Source: Aurantimonas coralicida DSM 14790 (lineage in GTDB: Bacteria; Pseudomonadota; Alphaproteobacteria; Rhizobiales; Rhizobiaceae). From it: a stretch of DNA of 64,000 bases. The notes under the pieces are model-generated. The model made no database searches. It saw only the letters and a program-made list of their open reading frames with translations, and had not been told where the DNA came from. The stretch covers positions 1-64,000 of the forward strand of contig NZ_ATXK01000006.1 of NCBI RefSeq assembly GCF_000421645.1, in the 5' to 3' direction. Below, piece by piece: positions 33,446-41,900 of the stretch; the first letter of the stretch is position 1, and every line of letters begins with the position of its first letter. The position numbers and the translations under genes were made by a program.

Positions 33446-34731
33446 GCGGCGGCCTGGAAGACCTGGAGCCACGGAGCGTCGGCCGGCGTCGGCTTCTCCT
33501 CGGCGGCGATCGACCAGCGGGACGTGATCCCGCGTTCCGGATGGACGAAGAACAGAGGCTGCGATGGAGGCGTTGCCGGCGCCCGGAGAGCCAGCCTGGC
33601 GAACTCGTCGTAGCCCTTCAAAGTGTTGGAGACGATCGTCCTCGGCAGCCACAATTCCTGGTGCCAGTGACCGATCTGCAGGAAATCGTAGGACTCGAAC
33701 GAATATCCGCGAACCTTGACCTCGCCGCGGGCGATCGGGCCCAGCGCGCCTATGATCCCGTCGCCGCCTTTCACGCCCATCATGTCTCCATGCATCAGCA
33801 GGACGCGGAGACCGTAGACCCGGTACAGAATCTCGTTCGCCGGCCGGCAGTCGATGACGACGGTGGGGTCGTCGGCGTAGTGCCGGATCAGCATCTGGTA
33901 GATCAGCCAGTCCGCGTTCTTGTAGATGTACCGCTTGAATTCCGGCTTGTGCGTCATGCGGCCGTGATTGCCGCAGACCGCCGGTAGATAGACGGATCCG
34001 AACTCGGCCTTCATCCGGTCGATCGCGGCAACCAGGATGTCGCGGCACTTCAGAGCGGACGGCAGGATCTCGAATTCGTCGGTCTTCTGCAGCTCGGGGT
34101 GCAGGCCGCCCGACACGAAATCCCCACCCAGGGCGATGACGATGCCGGGATAGTTGCCGGGACCGTGGTGCCGGGCGACGTCGATGGTGTTTTCGACGAC
34201 GCGGTGGACGCGGGCCTCGGCGATGGCGGCATTGTACTCGTTGCGCCCGTTCGTCTCGTCGCGGGAGACGGTCTCGCCCAAATGCCAGTCGGTCCACATT
34301 GCTACCGGGACTTCCGGGAGTTTCGTCCGGATCGTCGGGGATTTCAGGGTCCAGTCCGGAGCCCTGACCGGTTCCGCGACCATCGACCCCAGGATCTCCC
34401 GCATCGCGTCATCGTCGAGGGCCTGACGGTGGGCCTCTTTCAACGACTTCCGGAGACGCCGGACCTGCTCTTCGAGCGCGACGATCTTCCTGTCGGCCGG
34501 CGACCCGCCGAGCATGAAGGGCTCCGTCTTCGGCGGCGTCGGGTCGACCTCGACGGTCTCCACGATCGGCGGCGTGGGAGCGGAAATCCGGGTCTTCTCC
34601 CGCGCCCGCTGGCACCATTTCCGGATTCGGCTGGCCGGGATGCCGTACATCTCCTCCATCTCTGCTGCGGATGTGCGGCCGGCGAGGATGTCGGAGACGA
34701 TTGCCTCCTTCGAGGGGGCAGTCGTCATCAC
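33442..34731 (-). CDS. Phage metallophosphoesterase with N-terminal helix-turn-helix
   Basis: Protein of 429 residues. A helix-turn-helix (SAAEMEEMYGIPASRIRKWC) and a coiled coil open the protein. The phosphoesterase core has WTDWHLGE, GGDFVSGG, CGNHGR, LMHGDMMG and GHWHQE, all metal-binding motifs of the family. Such phage enzymes are possible nucleases or phosphodiesterases. It lies in the compact leftward operon and overlaps its neighbours by four bases on both sides. Confidence 0.82.
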   Translation of the reverse strand: MMTTAPSKEAIVSDILAGRTSAAEMEEMYGIPASRIRKWCQRAREKTRISAPTPPIVETVEVDPTPPKTEPFMLGGSPADRKIVALEEQVRRLRKSLKEAHRQALDDDAMREILGSMVAEPVRAPDWTLKSPTIRTKLPEVPVAMWTDWHLGETVSRDETNGRNEYNAAIAEARVHRVVENTIDVARHHGPGNYPGIVIALGGDFVSGGLHPELQKTDEFEILPSALKCRDILVAAIDRMKAEFGSVYLPAVCGNHGRMTHKPEFKRYIYKNADWLIYQMLIRHYADDPTVVIDCRPANEILYRVYGLRVLLMHGDMMGVKGGDGIIGALGPIARGEVKVRGYSFESYDFLQIGHWHQELWLPRTIVSNTLKGYDEFARLALRAPATPPSQPLFFVHPERGITSRWSIAAEEKPTPADAPWLQVFQAAA

Positions 34732-35108
34732 ACATCTCCATCGGACGAGGGAAAGTCGGGCAAGTCGAGAATGGGAATCTCGATCCCTGCCTGGCGCATC
34801 AGCTGCTCCAGAACCGAAATGTGCCGCAGGTATGCATCGGAGACGCGGCGCAGATAGTTGATCTCGCGTTCCTGCTGCGACATCTCTTTCCGCATTTCGC
34901 GGATCTGATCTGCCACGACGGCTTCATACTTGAGACGTTCGGTCTCGATCTTGAGTTCGTGCCGGACGCGTTCCGCTTCGAGCCGGACTTCCGAGTCCCG
35001 GATCTTCTTTGCGATCGCATTCCACGCGAACTTGCAGCCGGCGCCCAAGACGCCGATCGTGCCGGTCAAGGCAACGACCATCTCTGCGGAAATGATTTCG
35101 GACGCCAT
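34728..35108 (-). CDS. Membrane-anchored coiled-coil phage protein
   Basis: Protein of 126 residues: a hydrophobic stretch near the start (MVVALTGTIGVLGAGCKFAW) then a long charged coiled coil (about 38-100, with VRLEAERVRHELKIE and MRKEMSQQEREINY). Function unknown. GAGGGGT before the ATG at 35108 decides the start over one at 35126. Confidence 0.65.
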   Translation of the reverse strand: MASEIISAEMVVALTGTIGVLGAGCKFAWNAIAKKIRDSEVRLEAERVRHELKIETERLKYEAVVADQIREMRKEMSQQEREINYLRRVSDAYLRHISVLEQLMRQAGIEIPILDLPDFPSSDGDV

Positions 35109-35202
35109 ACTCGTTACACCCCTCATAGCGCCCGCGACCCCTCGCGTTATTCGGCACCGTCTTGAATTCCTGCCGCCCGACCCCCGTCTCGGCGGCTACT
35201 CG

Positions 35203-35367
35203 TTACTCGTCGTCTTGCCAGCTGCGCCGGCGATCCCATGCCCCAAGGCCAGCGACACGGATCAGCTCCCGGATGTCGTCTTCCTCGTCGTCCAGAAGGC
35301 GATCGAGGAGAGGACGAGAGCGGATGTCCGGATAGTCGTCGGCGGGAAGGGCAGGGGCGGCGGGCAT
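35203..35367 (-). CDS. Small acidic phage protein (54 residues)
   Basis: ATG at 35365-35367, stop TAA at 35203. The product begins MPAAPALPADDYPDIRS and has the acidic block LLDDEEDDIRELIR before ending RSWQDDE. It starts one base after the stop of the preceding gene, fitting the head-to-tail spacing of this operon. Too short to classify. Confidence 0.55.
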   Translation of the reverse strand: MPAAPALPADDYPDIRSRPLLDRLLDDEEDDIRELIRVAGLGAWDRRRSWQDDE

Positions 35368-35368
35368 G

Positions 35369-35578
35369 TCAGGCGGCCTTCTTCGCCAGGGCAGCGCGCC
35401 GACGCCGCTCGGCGCGGTTCATGCCGATCTCGGCGGCTTCGCGGGCACGGACCTCGGCCAGCATCGACCGCTTGGCCGCGCCATCGCGGAATCGGTTCGG
35501 CTGCCATTCGGCACTGGCAGCCTCGTCCACAAGGATCAGCTCTCCGGACGGCCACTGGCGGTAGGCGAGGGTGTCCAT
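35369..35578 (-). CDS. Small phage protein, function unknown
   Basis: Sixty-nine residues beginning MDTLAYRQWPSGELILVDEA and ending in a basic, helical RAERRRRAALAKKAA. Its first base is also the last base of the preceding stop. Retained because the operon runs without gaps here. Confidence 0.6.
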   Translation of the reverse strand: MDTLAYRQWPSGELILVDEAASAEWQPNRFRDGAAKRSMLAEVRAREAAEIGMNRAERRRRAALAKKAA

Positions 35579-35769
35579 CAGCGCTTCCTGCCGTAGTCGA
35601 GGAAGTTGCCTCCGCCGGCTGGTACGGTCCCCGCGAAAGGGTCGATGCGACGACGGTCATCGTCCGTCAGGACGGCGATCTTGTCCGACATGAAAACTTT
35701 CCGGTTCTCCTCGATCGGCCCGTCAAAGAAGTCGGCCTCGAGGAATGCTTCGCGATCTCGTCTGTGCAT
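35578..35769 (-). CDS. Small phage protein, function unknown
   Basis: Up to 63 residues; the first ATG (35769) touches the stop of the Rz1-like gene, and a second in-frame ATG begins MSDKIAVLTDDDRR. No recognisable family. Confidence 0.5.
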   Translation of the reverse strand: MHRRDREAFLEADFFDGPIEENRKVFMSDKIAVLTDDDRRRIDPFAGTVPAGGGNFLDYGRKR

Positions 35770-36059
35770 CAGTTCTCTCCTGTCCTGGCCCGGTCGCTCT
35801 CGACGATCCCGGCGATTGCCTTGTTCTTCCGCCGGCAGTCCTCACCCGCTGAATCGAGTTCGACGACCCACCTCGCGACGTCGCTCTGCCTGGCGAGATC
35901 GCCCACGGTCGGCCGGTCACGGCATTCCAAGAGCTGGCTCGGGATGCGATCTGCGAGAGGAGGCGGCGGCAAGATCGTGGTCGTCGTGCAGCCAGCGATC
36001 GCGAGCGTACAAATCGACGCACAGATGGCCCGGGTGTGCGTGGAAATGTTCGCGGTCAT
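35769..36059 (-). CDS. Rz1-like outer-membrane spanin lipoprotein
   Basis: Ninety-six residues. A signal peptide ends in a lipobox (LAIAGC, Cys about residue 24), followed by TTTTILPPPPL. The proline run and small size are typical of o-spanins. It overlaps the stop of the Rz-like gene by four bases (ATGA), an arrangement common for spanin pairs. With the inner-membrane partner it would fuse inner and outer membranes at lysis. Confidence 0.82.
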   Translation of the reverse strand: MTANISTHTRAICASICTLAIAGCTTTTILPPPPLADRIPSQLLECRDRPTVGDLARQSDVARWVVELDSAGEDCRRKNKAIAGIVESDRARTGEN

Positions 36060-36610
36060 GCGGCCACCGCCGGCGTCGTGATCGAGCAGGAAATCCGGAC
36101 CTTGCCCTTCAGCTCTCTCTCGAAATTCGGCAGCTTCCGGACGGCGTCTGCGGCCGCGCCGGCAGCGCCGATGCAGGCGGCCTGATCCTTGGTCTCGATG
36201 ATGTTGGTAGGGATTCCGTCTATCATGACGACGAGGCGCCAGACGTGGCGGCGACCGACGTACCAGTCGTCCTGGCGCGCCGAGATCTTGCCGAGGTCGC
36301 GGATTGTGTCGCGGAGAACCGGTGCTGTTGGGCCATCGCGATCCGTGTCCGTGTCCCGTGCGATCCGCTCGCGAAGGGCTGCCTCACGACGAGCGGCGGC
36401 GTCCGCCTGACGACTGACGGCGGCGAGCTGCTCGACGATCTCGCGATGTGCGGACTCGGCGCCGCGGCGTCTGGCTTCGGAGACATCAAGTTCCTGGCGG
36501 GTGGTCGCGAGATCAGCCTGGACGGCAGACAGGCGCGATGACTGGACGCCGGCGAATGCGATGGCGCCGATCGCGATCACAGAGATGCCGGCGAGGAGGT
36601 AGCTGGTCAC
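36056..36610 (-). CDS. Rz-like inner-membrane spanin
   Basis: Protein of 184 residues with an N-terminal membrane anchor (SYLLAGISVIAIGAIAFAGV) followed by a coiled coil of about 80 residues (RRRGAESAHREIVEQLAAVS). The DGPTAPVLRDTIRDL segment resembles Rz/LysB proteins of phages. The C-terminus from about 115 is an added globular part. It overlaps the small membrane protein upstream (ATGA). Confidence 0.78.
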   Translation of the reverse strand: MTSYLLAGISVIAIGAIAFAGVQSSRLSAVQADLATTRQELDVSEARRRGAESAHREIVEQLAAVSRQADAAARREAALRERIARDTDTDRDGPTAPVLRDTIRDLGKISARQDDWYVGRRHVWRLVVMIDGIPTNIIETKDQAACIGAAGAAADAVRKLPNFERELKGKVRISCSITTPAVAA

Positions 36611-36789
36611 GCCAGCCGCTTCCTGATTGCTGTCGCCGCCTCGATGAGGAGAAGGGCTGGCAGCGCTATGATCAAGCTGACGCTCACTATTTCGACAGAC
36701 CCAGTTTCACCCAGAAGCAGAGCCGCAACAACGAGGTTCAGCGGGACGACCATCATCAGCGACAGTCGAATGAGGGAACGCTTGATCAT
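36607..36789 (-). CDS. Small membrane protein in the lysis cassette
   Basis: Sixty residues beginning MIKRSLIRLSLMMVVPLNLV, with two hydrophobic segments and positive ends. GGAGAG lies eight bases before the ATG at 36789. It could be a holin, antiholin or pinholin-like protein; size and position allow any of these. The ATG shares its A with the preceding stop. Confidence 0.6.
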   Translation of the reverse strand: MIKRSLIRLSLMMVVPLNLVVAALLLGETGSVEIVSVSLIIALPALLLIEAATAIRKRLA

Positions 36790-36896
36790 CAGTAGTCTCT
36801 CCGTGTTTTCGCATGCGCCCGTGCACATGCGATCGTCAGCGAAAACCCGGCGATCGCCGGCGCTGCGATGATGAAAAAGATGATTTCGGGGAGCAT
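36789..36896 (-). CDS. 35-residue single-pass membrane protein
   Basis: A start ATG at 36896-36894 and stop TGA at 36791-36789 encode MLPEIIFFIIAAPAIAGFSL and a basic tail (HAKTRRDY). The stop of the endolysin, this frame and the next frame are linked by TGATG overlaps on both sides, which strongly suggests a real translated unit. One membrane helix; holin-related role possible. Confidence 0.6.
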   Translation of the reverse strand: MLPEIIFFIIAAPAIAGFSLTIACARAHAKTRRDY

Positions 36897-37462
36897 CAGC
36901 GGAGCCCCTCGAGGCAGATCTTCTGCTCGGCCCGACGACGGTTATCGAGGCCTTTCACGACGCGACCGCCGGCCTTATTCCAGAGGCGCAGCGAATTGCA
37001 TGCGCCGACCAGGTCGCCGGCGTTTGCCTTCCTCGCCATCGACGAGCGGCAGAATCCTGCGATGCCGATATTGTAGGAGACCGACACGAACGCCCGATAC
37101 GCACCGTCCGGGATGGCATCGGGAGCGGTCAGGCAGGCCCGGATGCCCTGCTCGAACTCGACGAGGCGCGGGGCGAACTGGGCGTCGCACTCGGCATCGG
37201 TAAACGTCATACCCGGCTTGATGTTGCGGGTTTCGCCGTAACAGGCCGTCCAGATTCCCACGACATCGCGGTAGGCTTCGTTTCGCTTGCCTTCCCAGCC
37301 GCCGACGAAAGCGATGGTCGCGGCGAGGAGGGCGGTACCGGCGCCGCCTACGACAAGGCGGGACTTGGTCTTCGAACGCGGCGCAGCGGTCGGACGCGGG
37401 ACGGACACAGGCGTGCTCCGAGAAGAAAAGAGGCGGCGAAAGAGATCTGCGAGAGTGGCCAC
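36896..37462 (-). CDS. Phage endolysin, GH24 lysozyme with signal-anchor N-terminus
   Basis: Protein of 188 residues. The muramidase triad of T4-type lysozymes is exact: Glu57, Asp66 and Thr72 (E-x8-D-x5-T in WEGKRNEAYRDVVGIWT). A hydrophobic segment at about 37-53 (GAGTALLAATIAFVGG) precedes it, so it could be exported and tethered as a signal-anchor-release endolysin. It cleaves the peptidoglycan glycan strand. GTG at 37462 is the first start after the holin-like gene, four bases on. Confidence 0.9.
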   Translation of the reverse strand: MATLADLFRRLFSSRSTPVSVPRPTAAPRSKTKSRLVVGGAGTALLAATIAFVGGWEGKRNEAYRDVVGIWTACYGETRNIKPGMTFTDAECDAQFAPRLVEFEQGIRACLTAPDAIPDGAYRAFVSVSYNIGIAGFCRSSMARKANAGDLVGACNSLRLWNKAGGRVVKGLDNRRRAEQKICLEGLR

Positions 37463-37464
37463 GG

Positions 37465-37686
37465 TCAGGCCTCCAGATCGCGCTGGGCGACCAGACGGGC
37501 GATGCCGGCGGCAATCGTGGTGCCGAACGACAGGATGGCGAAGATTCCCGGTTTGACCGGCAGGACGCCGTCGAGATACGGGAGTGCGACCTCGGCTCCG
37601 GATAGGACGACCGAGACGCCGATCAGGCGGACCGACCAGGCGCGTTTCAGGATGGATCTCCAGTCGCGGTCGAGTGCGAAATTCAT
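37465..37686 (-). CDS. Holin candidate
   Basis: Seventy-three residues beginning MNFALDRDWRSILKRAWSVR. Two hydrophobic segments (LIGVSVVLSGAEVALPYL and PGIFAILSFGTTIAAGIARL) and a polar end fit a small holin, and it lies right before the endolysin. Overlaps the stop of the RuvC-like gene by four bases. Confidence 0.7.
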   Translation of the reverse strand: MNFALDRDWRSILKRAWSVRLIGVSVVLSGAEVALPYLDGVLPVKPGIFAILSFGTTIAAGIARLVAQRDLEA

Positions 37687-38339
37687 GCGGCTTTCCTCCG
37701 GATTCGGGGCGCGGAGGGGGCGCGCATCTTGGCTTCGAGAACCGCAGCCTTGTTCGCTTCGCGGGCGATCTGCCGGGCTTTGACGGCCTTCTGCTGCTTC
37801 CGCTTCTTCGTTTCCTTCTCATCGGCCCGGAGCGCATCGAACCCGTAGGCATGGGCATCCTTGGCGATGAGGTAGGCCTCGGCGGCATCGGCATCCGGAA
37901 CCGCAACGCCGTCGACGGCGCAGATCCGGCGAGCCTCGTCCTTCAGGAAATCCTTGTCGTTCAGATATCCGGCGCCATGAATGCGGCCGCGCCAGTCGCC
38001 CAGCCGAGAGATCACGGACGGAACGTGGGCGTCGTACGCGGCTTCGTGAGCCGCGGCCTGCAGGCGGGCGAGGAGGACGGCCGAGGCAAACCGCCCGGTG
38101 TCTTTCTCTATGACGACGAAATCGATCTCGAAGCGCTGGAGGATCTCTCCGATCCAGCGGCGGAGGCGCTTCGACTGGATGACGTGCTGGTCGTTGATCG
38201 GCACAGCCGCGATCGTCTTTGTCGCGGTCTTCCTGATGCCGTCGTCGAGACGCCACGACCCGACCGCCCGGACGCCGCTGTCATCGAGGACCGCGTAGCC
38301 GCTGTTGGTTGCGAGATCGAGGGCGAGGACGGTCGTCAT
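37683..38339 (-). CDS. RuvC-like Holliday junction resolvase
   Basis: Protein of 218 residues of the RNase H-like RuvC fold. The acidic catalytic residues are in LALDLATNSGYAV, FVVIEK and PDADAAEAY. A long basic C-terminal tail (TKKRKQQKAVKARQ) suits DNA binding. Phages use such enzymes to resolve replication intermediates before packaging. It is coupled to the HTH gene upstream (four-base overlap). Confidence 0.8.
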   Translation of the reverse strand: MTTVLALDLATNSGYAVLDDSGVRAVGSWRLDDGIRKTATKTIAAVPINDQHVIQSKRLRRWIGEILQRFEIDFVVIEKDTGRFASAVLLARLQAAAHEAAYDAHVPSVISRLGDWRGRIHGAGYLNDKDFLKDEARRICAVDGVAVPDADAAEAYLIAKDAHAYGFDALRADEKETKKRKQQKAVKARQIAREANKAAVLEAKMRAPSAPRIRRKAA

Positions 38340-38653
38340 GCCGCCAGCCTCGTCAGCGCGACGGACCCCGGCTTCGGAGCGACGATGTCGTAGCGCAGCT
38401 TAATGCCCAGCGCTTCCGCGAGCTTCAGAGCGGCTTCGTGACCCAGCGCCCGGGTGTCGCCACGTATATAAAGAGAGACCCTCTCGCGGTGAGAGTTCGA
38501 TTGCCAGCCGGCGATCAGGCAGGCCTCACGCATCGTGATGCTCCGCCGGGAGATCTCCCGCCGGATAGCGATAGCCAGACTCTCGTGCAGACCCTCAAGC
38601 AAGCGCGGTCGAATACGCAACTGGAACCCCTCGGTACAACTCATACGCAACAC
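38336..38653 (-). CDS. Small phage HTH protein
   Basis: Up to 105 residues from GTG (38653) or 102 from ATG (38644). The core has the layout of an HTH of the XRE kind: SITMREACLIAGWQSNSHRE, then RGDTRALGHEAALKLAEALG. It is the first gene of the leftward lysis operon and faces the primase-helicase gene, so it could regulate the shared intergenic region. Confidence 0.65.
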   Translation of the reverse strand: MLRMSCTEGFQLRIRPRLLEGLHESLAIAIRREISRRSITMREACLIAGWQSNSHRERVSLYIRGDTRALGHEAALKLAEALGIKLRYDIVAPKPGSVALTRLAA

Positions 38654-38986
38654 GACGCCGGACCCCCATCCGGCGAATACGAATCAAATTGTCGGCGAGG
38701 AGTTAGCAACGCGCAATGCAAGCGGCGCATGAAAAGTGGAAAATTTCAGGAACGTTCCGGAAACCGATGTGAACACCCGGAAAGTCCGACCACGATCCGC
38801 ACGGCTCCTGAAACATCGTCGGCACCAATAATGTGCAAAGTGCAAATTGTGACTTTCGCTGGTGAACGTCGAATCTGATTGCGGCTTACAAATCGTATGA
38901 TACGATGCAGGACTGAGACCGATCGACACTCCCCTCAACGATCGATCGGCTCAACCACTGATAGACGACATCGCAGGCAGGAACGC
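38654..38986. promoter_or_regulatory. Divergent control region of the phage replication and lysis operons
   Basis: AT-rich intergenic region between the HTH gene and the primase-helicase. Two palindromes stand out: GGAACGTTCC (38749-38758) and ATCGTATGATACGAT (38892-38906), the latter with seven-base arms around a G. Either could bind the HTH protein or another phage regulator. No clear -35/-10 pair with good spacing was found. Confidence 0.5.
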
Positions 38987-41900
38987 GTGACAGATCCAGA
39001 AATTTTGGCCGTTCTCCGGAGTTTTCCGGGATGGAAAGTCGTCGACCCGGCGAAAGTCCCGGACTCTGACGAGGAGCCCGGTCACTACGTCGTCGCGGAA
39101 TCGACGTCGTCATCGGAGGTGATTTTCGGCACCCTCGGGCCCATGTGCCACGAAAACGGGTGGTGTGTTTTCCCGCAGCAGCGGACGGGCCGTCGGCTGC
39201 CGTCGATCTATCGGCGGAAAGCCATCGCGTGGGGCCAGTATCAGGAAGAGCGCCCCACGGCTGCGCTCGTCGGCCGCTGGGCGAGGCCGTGTTTCAATGA
39301 GAATGTCGCGCTGATCCTAGGCGCGGTGTCCGGCAACACCTTCTGCTTGGATATCGACATTCTCGACTGGCGTCTGGCGTCTGCTGTCGAGAAGATCGCG
39401 TTCGAAATTCTCGGGTTTTCGGGTTTCAAACGCGTCGGCAGGGCGCCGAAAAGGGCGCTCCTGTATCGTGTCGCGACTGCAGAAGAATTGCCTGCGAACA
39501 TCTCCCGATTCTTCGTCGCTGACGACGGCGAGAGCGCGTCACCGCACGGTTTTGAGATCTTGTCTCATAAGAAGACGATCACGATCTACGGTCGTCATCA
39601 TGAGACCTACTCTCGGTTTTCGTGGGACGGAGACGACCAGCCGGCGATCCTCACGCCCGCTGATGTGCCGCTGGTCACCCCCGCGCAGATCGAGGCCTTC
39701 ATGGCGAAGGTCCAGGAGTTCCGGCCCTTTCACCGGAACTCTTCGAATACCGTCATCGACCTCGACGCGCTCGGCTTCGTGAAGACGGACGGCGTCAATC
39801 TCCCGAAGCTCTCAGCGAACGCCGGCGGCGGAAGCTGGGTCGAAGAAGAGGGCCTCGTCACCGACGGACGCGAGAAATTCCTTTTCGCGTTGGCTCGGCT
39901 TTCTGCTCGCTCCAACCCTGGCAACTGCCGGGACGAGGAGGGCAGGAAAGCTCTCATCCGTGCCGTCCTCGAAGAGTTTCAGAGCCGCGCTCGCATCGAT
40001 GGCCGGTGGGGCAACCCGAACGAGCTGTTGCGAGAAGTCACTGATAAAGTGACCCGGGCGGCCGAGGCGATCGTCGACGGCCGGATCACGCCTATCGCTC
40101 CGCGGTCGAGGAAGGTCCGGAAGGCTGTCGAGAGGAAGGTGGCCGCCGGATCGCCGATCACCGATGGCTGCCGCGGCTCGCTCGCATGGTTGCCGCCCGC
40201 CGAGGCAAGGGGGCCGATTAAAGATGTCCCCTTTTCCGACCTGCGCTGCGACGACGCCGAATATGCGAGCCGGCAGATTCCCGAGACCGCGGCCGAGACA
40301 GTGAGGCAGATCACGACAGCGACGAACGAGCGGATCGACGCGTTCTTCGCTGCCGTTCACGACGATCCGGAGGCAAAGCACCCGACCACGCATGCGATCA
40401 TCGCTCCCACCGGCGCCGGCAAAACTCACATGCTCATCGAAGGCGTCGATCGGTTCCGGCATGACCTGTCTGTCGAGGACGTTATCGAATCGATCCGTCA
40501 GGAGAAGCTCGACGGCGCGACCGAGCCGGCGCAGATGCTGATGCTCGCGCCGGCGTACCGAAACATCGAGGAGACTGGCCAGAAGGCTCGGGATGTCAGA
40601 CTTGCGGTCGTCCAGTGGATTGGAAAGGCCCGGTCGGCAACGTTGACCGGATCGGATCGCTGCGTCCAAGGTGATAAAGTAAGGGCAATGCAAGAAGCCG
40701 GGCGGAACACTGACGTCATCTGCGAAAAGCCCCATCCTGACTATCCCGACGACCCATCGAAGACCATTCGCTGCACTGCTTGGGACGAGGCTACGAAGAC
40801 GTGGAAATGTCGATTCAAGAGGCAGGCTGAGGAAGCGAAAACCGCCGATCTCATTCTTGCAGCTCATGCATACATGACATGCAGCGCCCCGAAGGCGATG
40901 ACGCATTGCCGTGGTGTGATCATCGACGAGAGCTTCCACGGTCAGTTGATCAAGAGCGTTCGCTTCTCGGACGAGATCCTCCTATACCCCAGGAATCCGG
41001 TCGCTTACCGGACGAAAAAAGAGAAGGCCGAGGACGGGAAGGGGGCGGAAATCCCAGAAGAGGCCTTCACGCTCGCTCGCGAGGAACTCGGCGCCCGCGC
41101 TTACTATGCGCTCCGGAGCGGAGTCGATCCCGTCCGCTGGTTTTTCGAGAACGACCAGCCGGGACGAAACGGCGGCTACTCGATTGCGCAGAAGCGAGAA
41201 ATGCTCGACCTCACGATCGCGCTCTTGTCGCGTGTCCGCGACGCCGACGATATCGACCCAACGACCTCTCTAGCGACGATCGAGCGGCTGTGCTCCGGCC
41301 CCGAAAGGACCGCAGTGCATGAAGAGGAAAAGTTCTGGCGGCTGATCAAAGATCGCGTTGAAATCGATTCGATCTCCCTGCTCGACGCCTTCGGGAATCG
41401 CAAAGACCCGCTGCTCCCGGCCGTCCTGCCGACCGCAAAAACCGATCGCCGGATCCTCTGGCAGAAGGGGCCGACGACGGATGCCGCCGGCGAGATCAGG
41501 CTGTCGTGGATCGCTGAACACAATTTTCAGGATCACCACATCCTCGCCCTCGATGCCTCGGCAGACAAGTCGCTGTTGGCCCGCGTCCTCGACCGCAAGG
41601 AGAGCGAAATCGTCTGCGAGCCTATGGACGCCATGCTCCGGGTCCGGACGGTTCACGTCACCGGAAAGTCGCTTTCGAAGACCTCGCTGCTGCCGAAAAA
41701 TTCGGACACGGAGAGCTACGCCGCATACAAGGATCGCCTGACCGTCGAGCTGCGGACGCTGATCTCGCATACGGCGGCGATGTATCCGCAAGGCGGCATC
41801 GCGGTCTGCGCGCCCCAGGCTCTGAAGAATCATTTGCTCGACGGCTGGTCTGCTCCAAAGCGCGTGATCTGGATGCACTACGGAAACAACCGGGGTTTCA

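Noticed and set aside
33122-34297. A 391-codon minus-strand frame over the second metallophosphoesterase
   Set aside because: Only its last 107 codons form a plausible gene; the upstream part is an Arg-rich shadow of the phosphoesterase gene.
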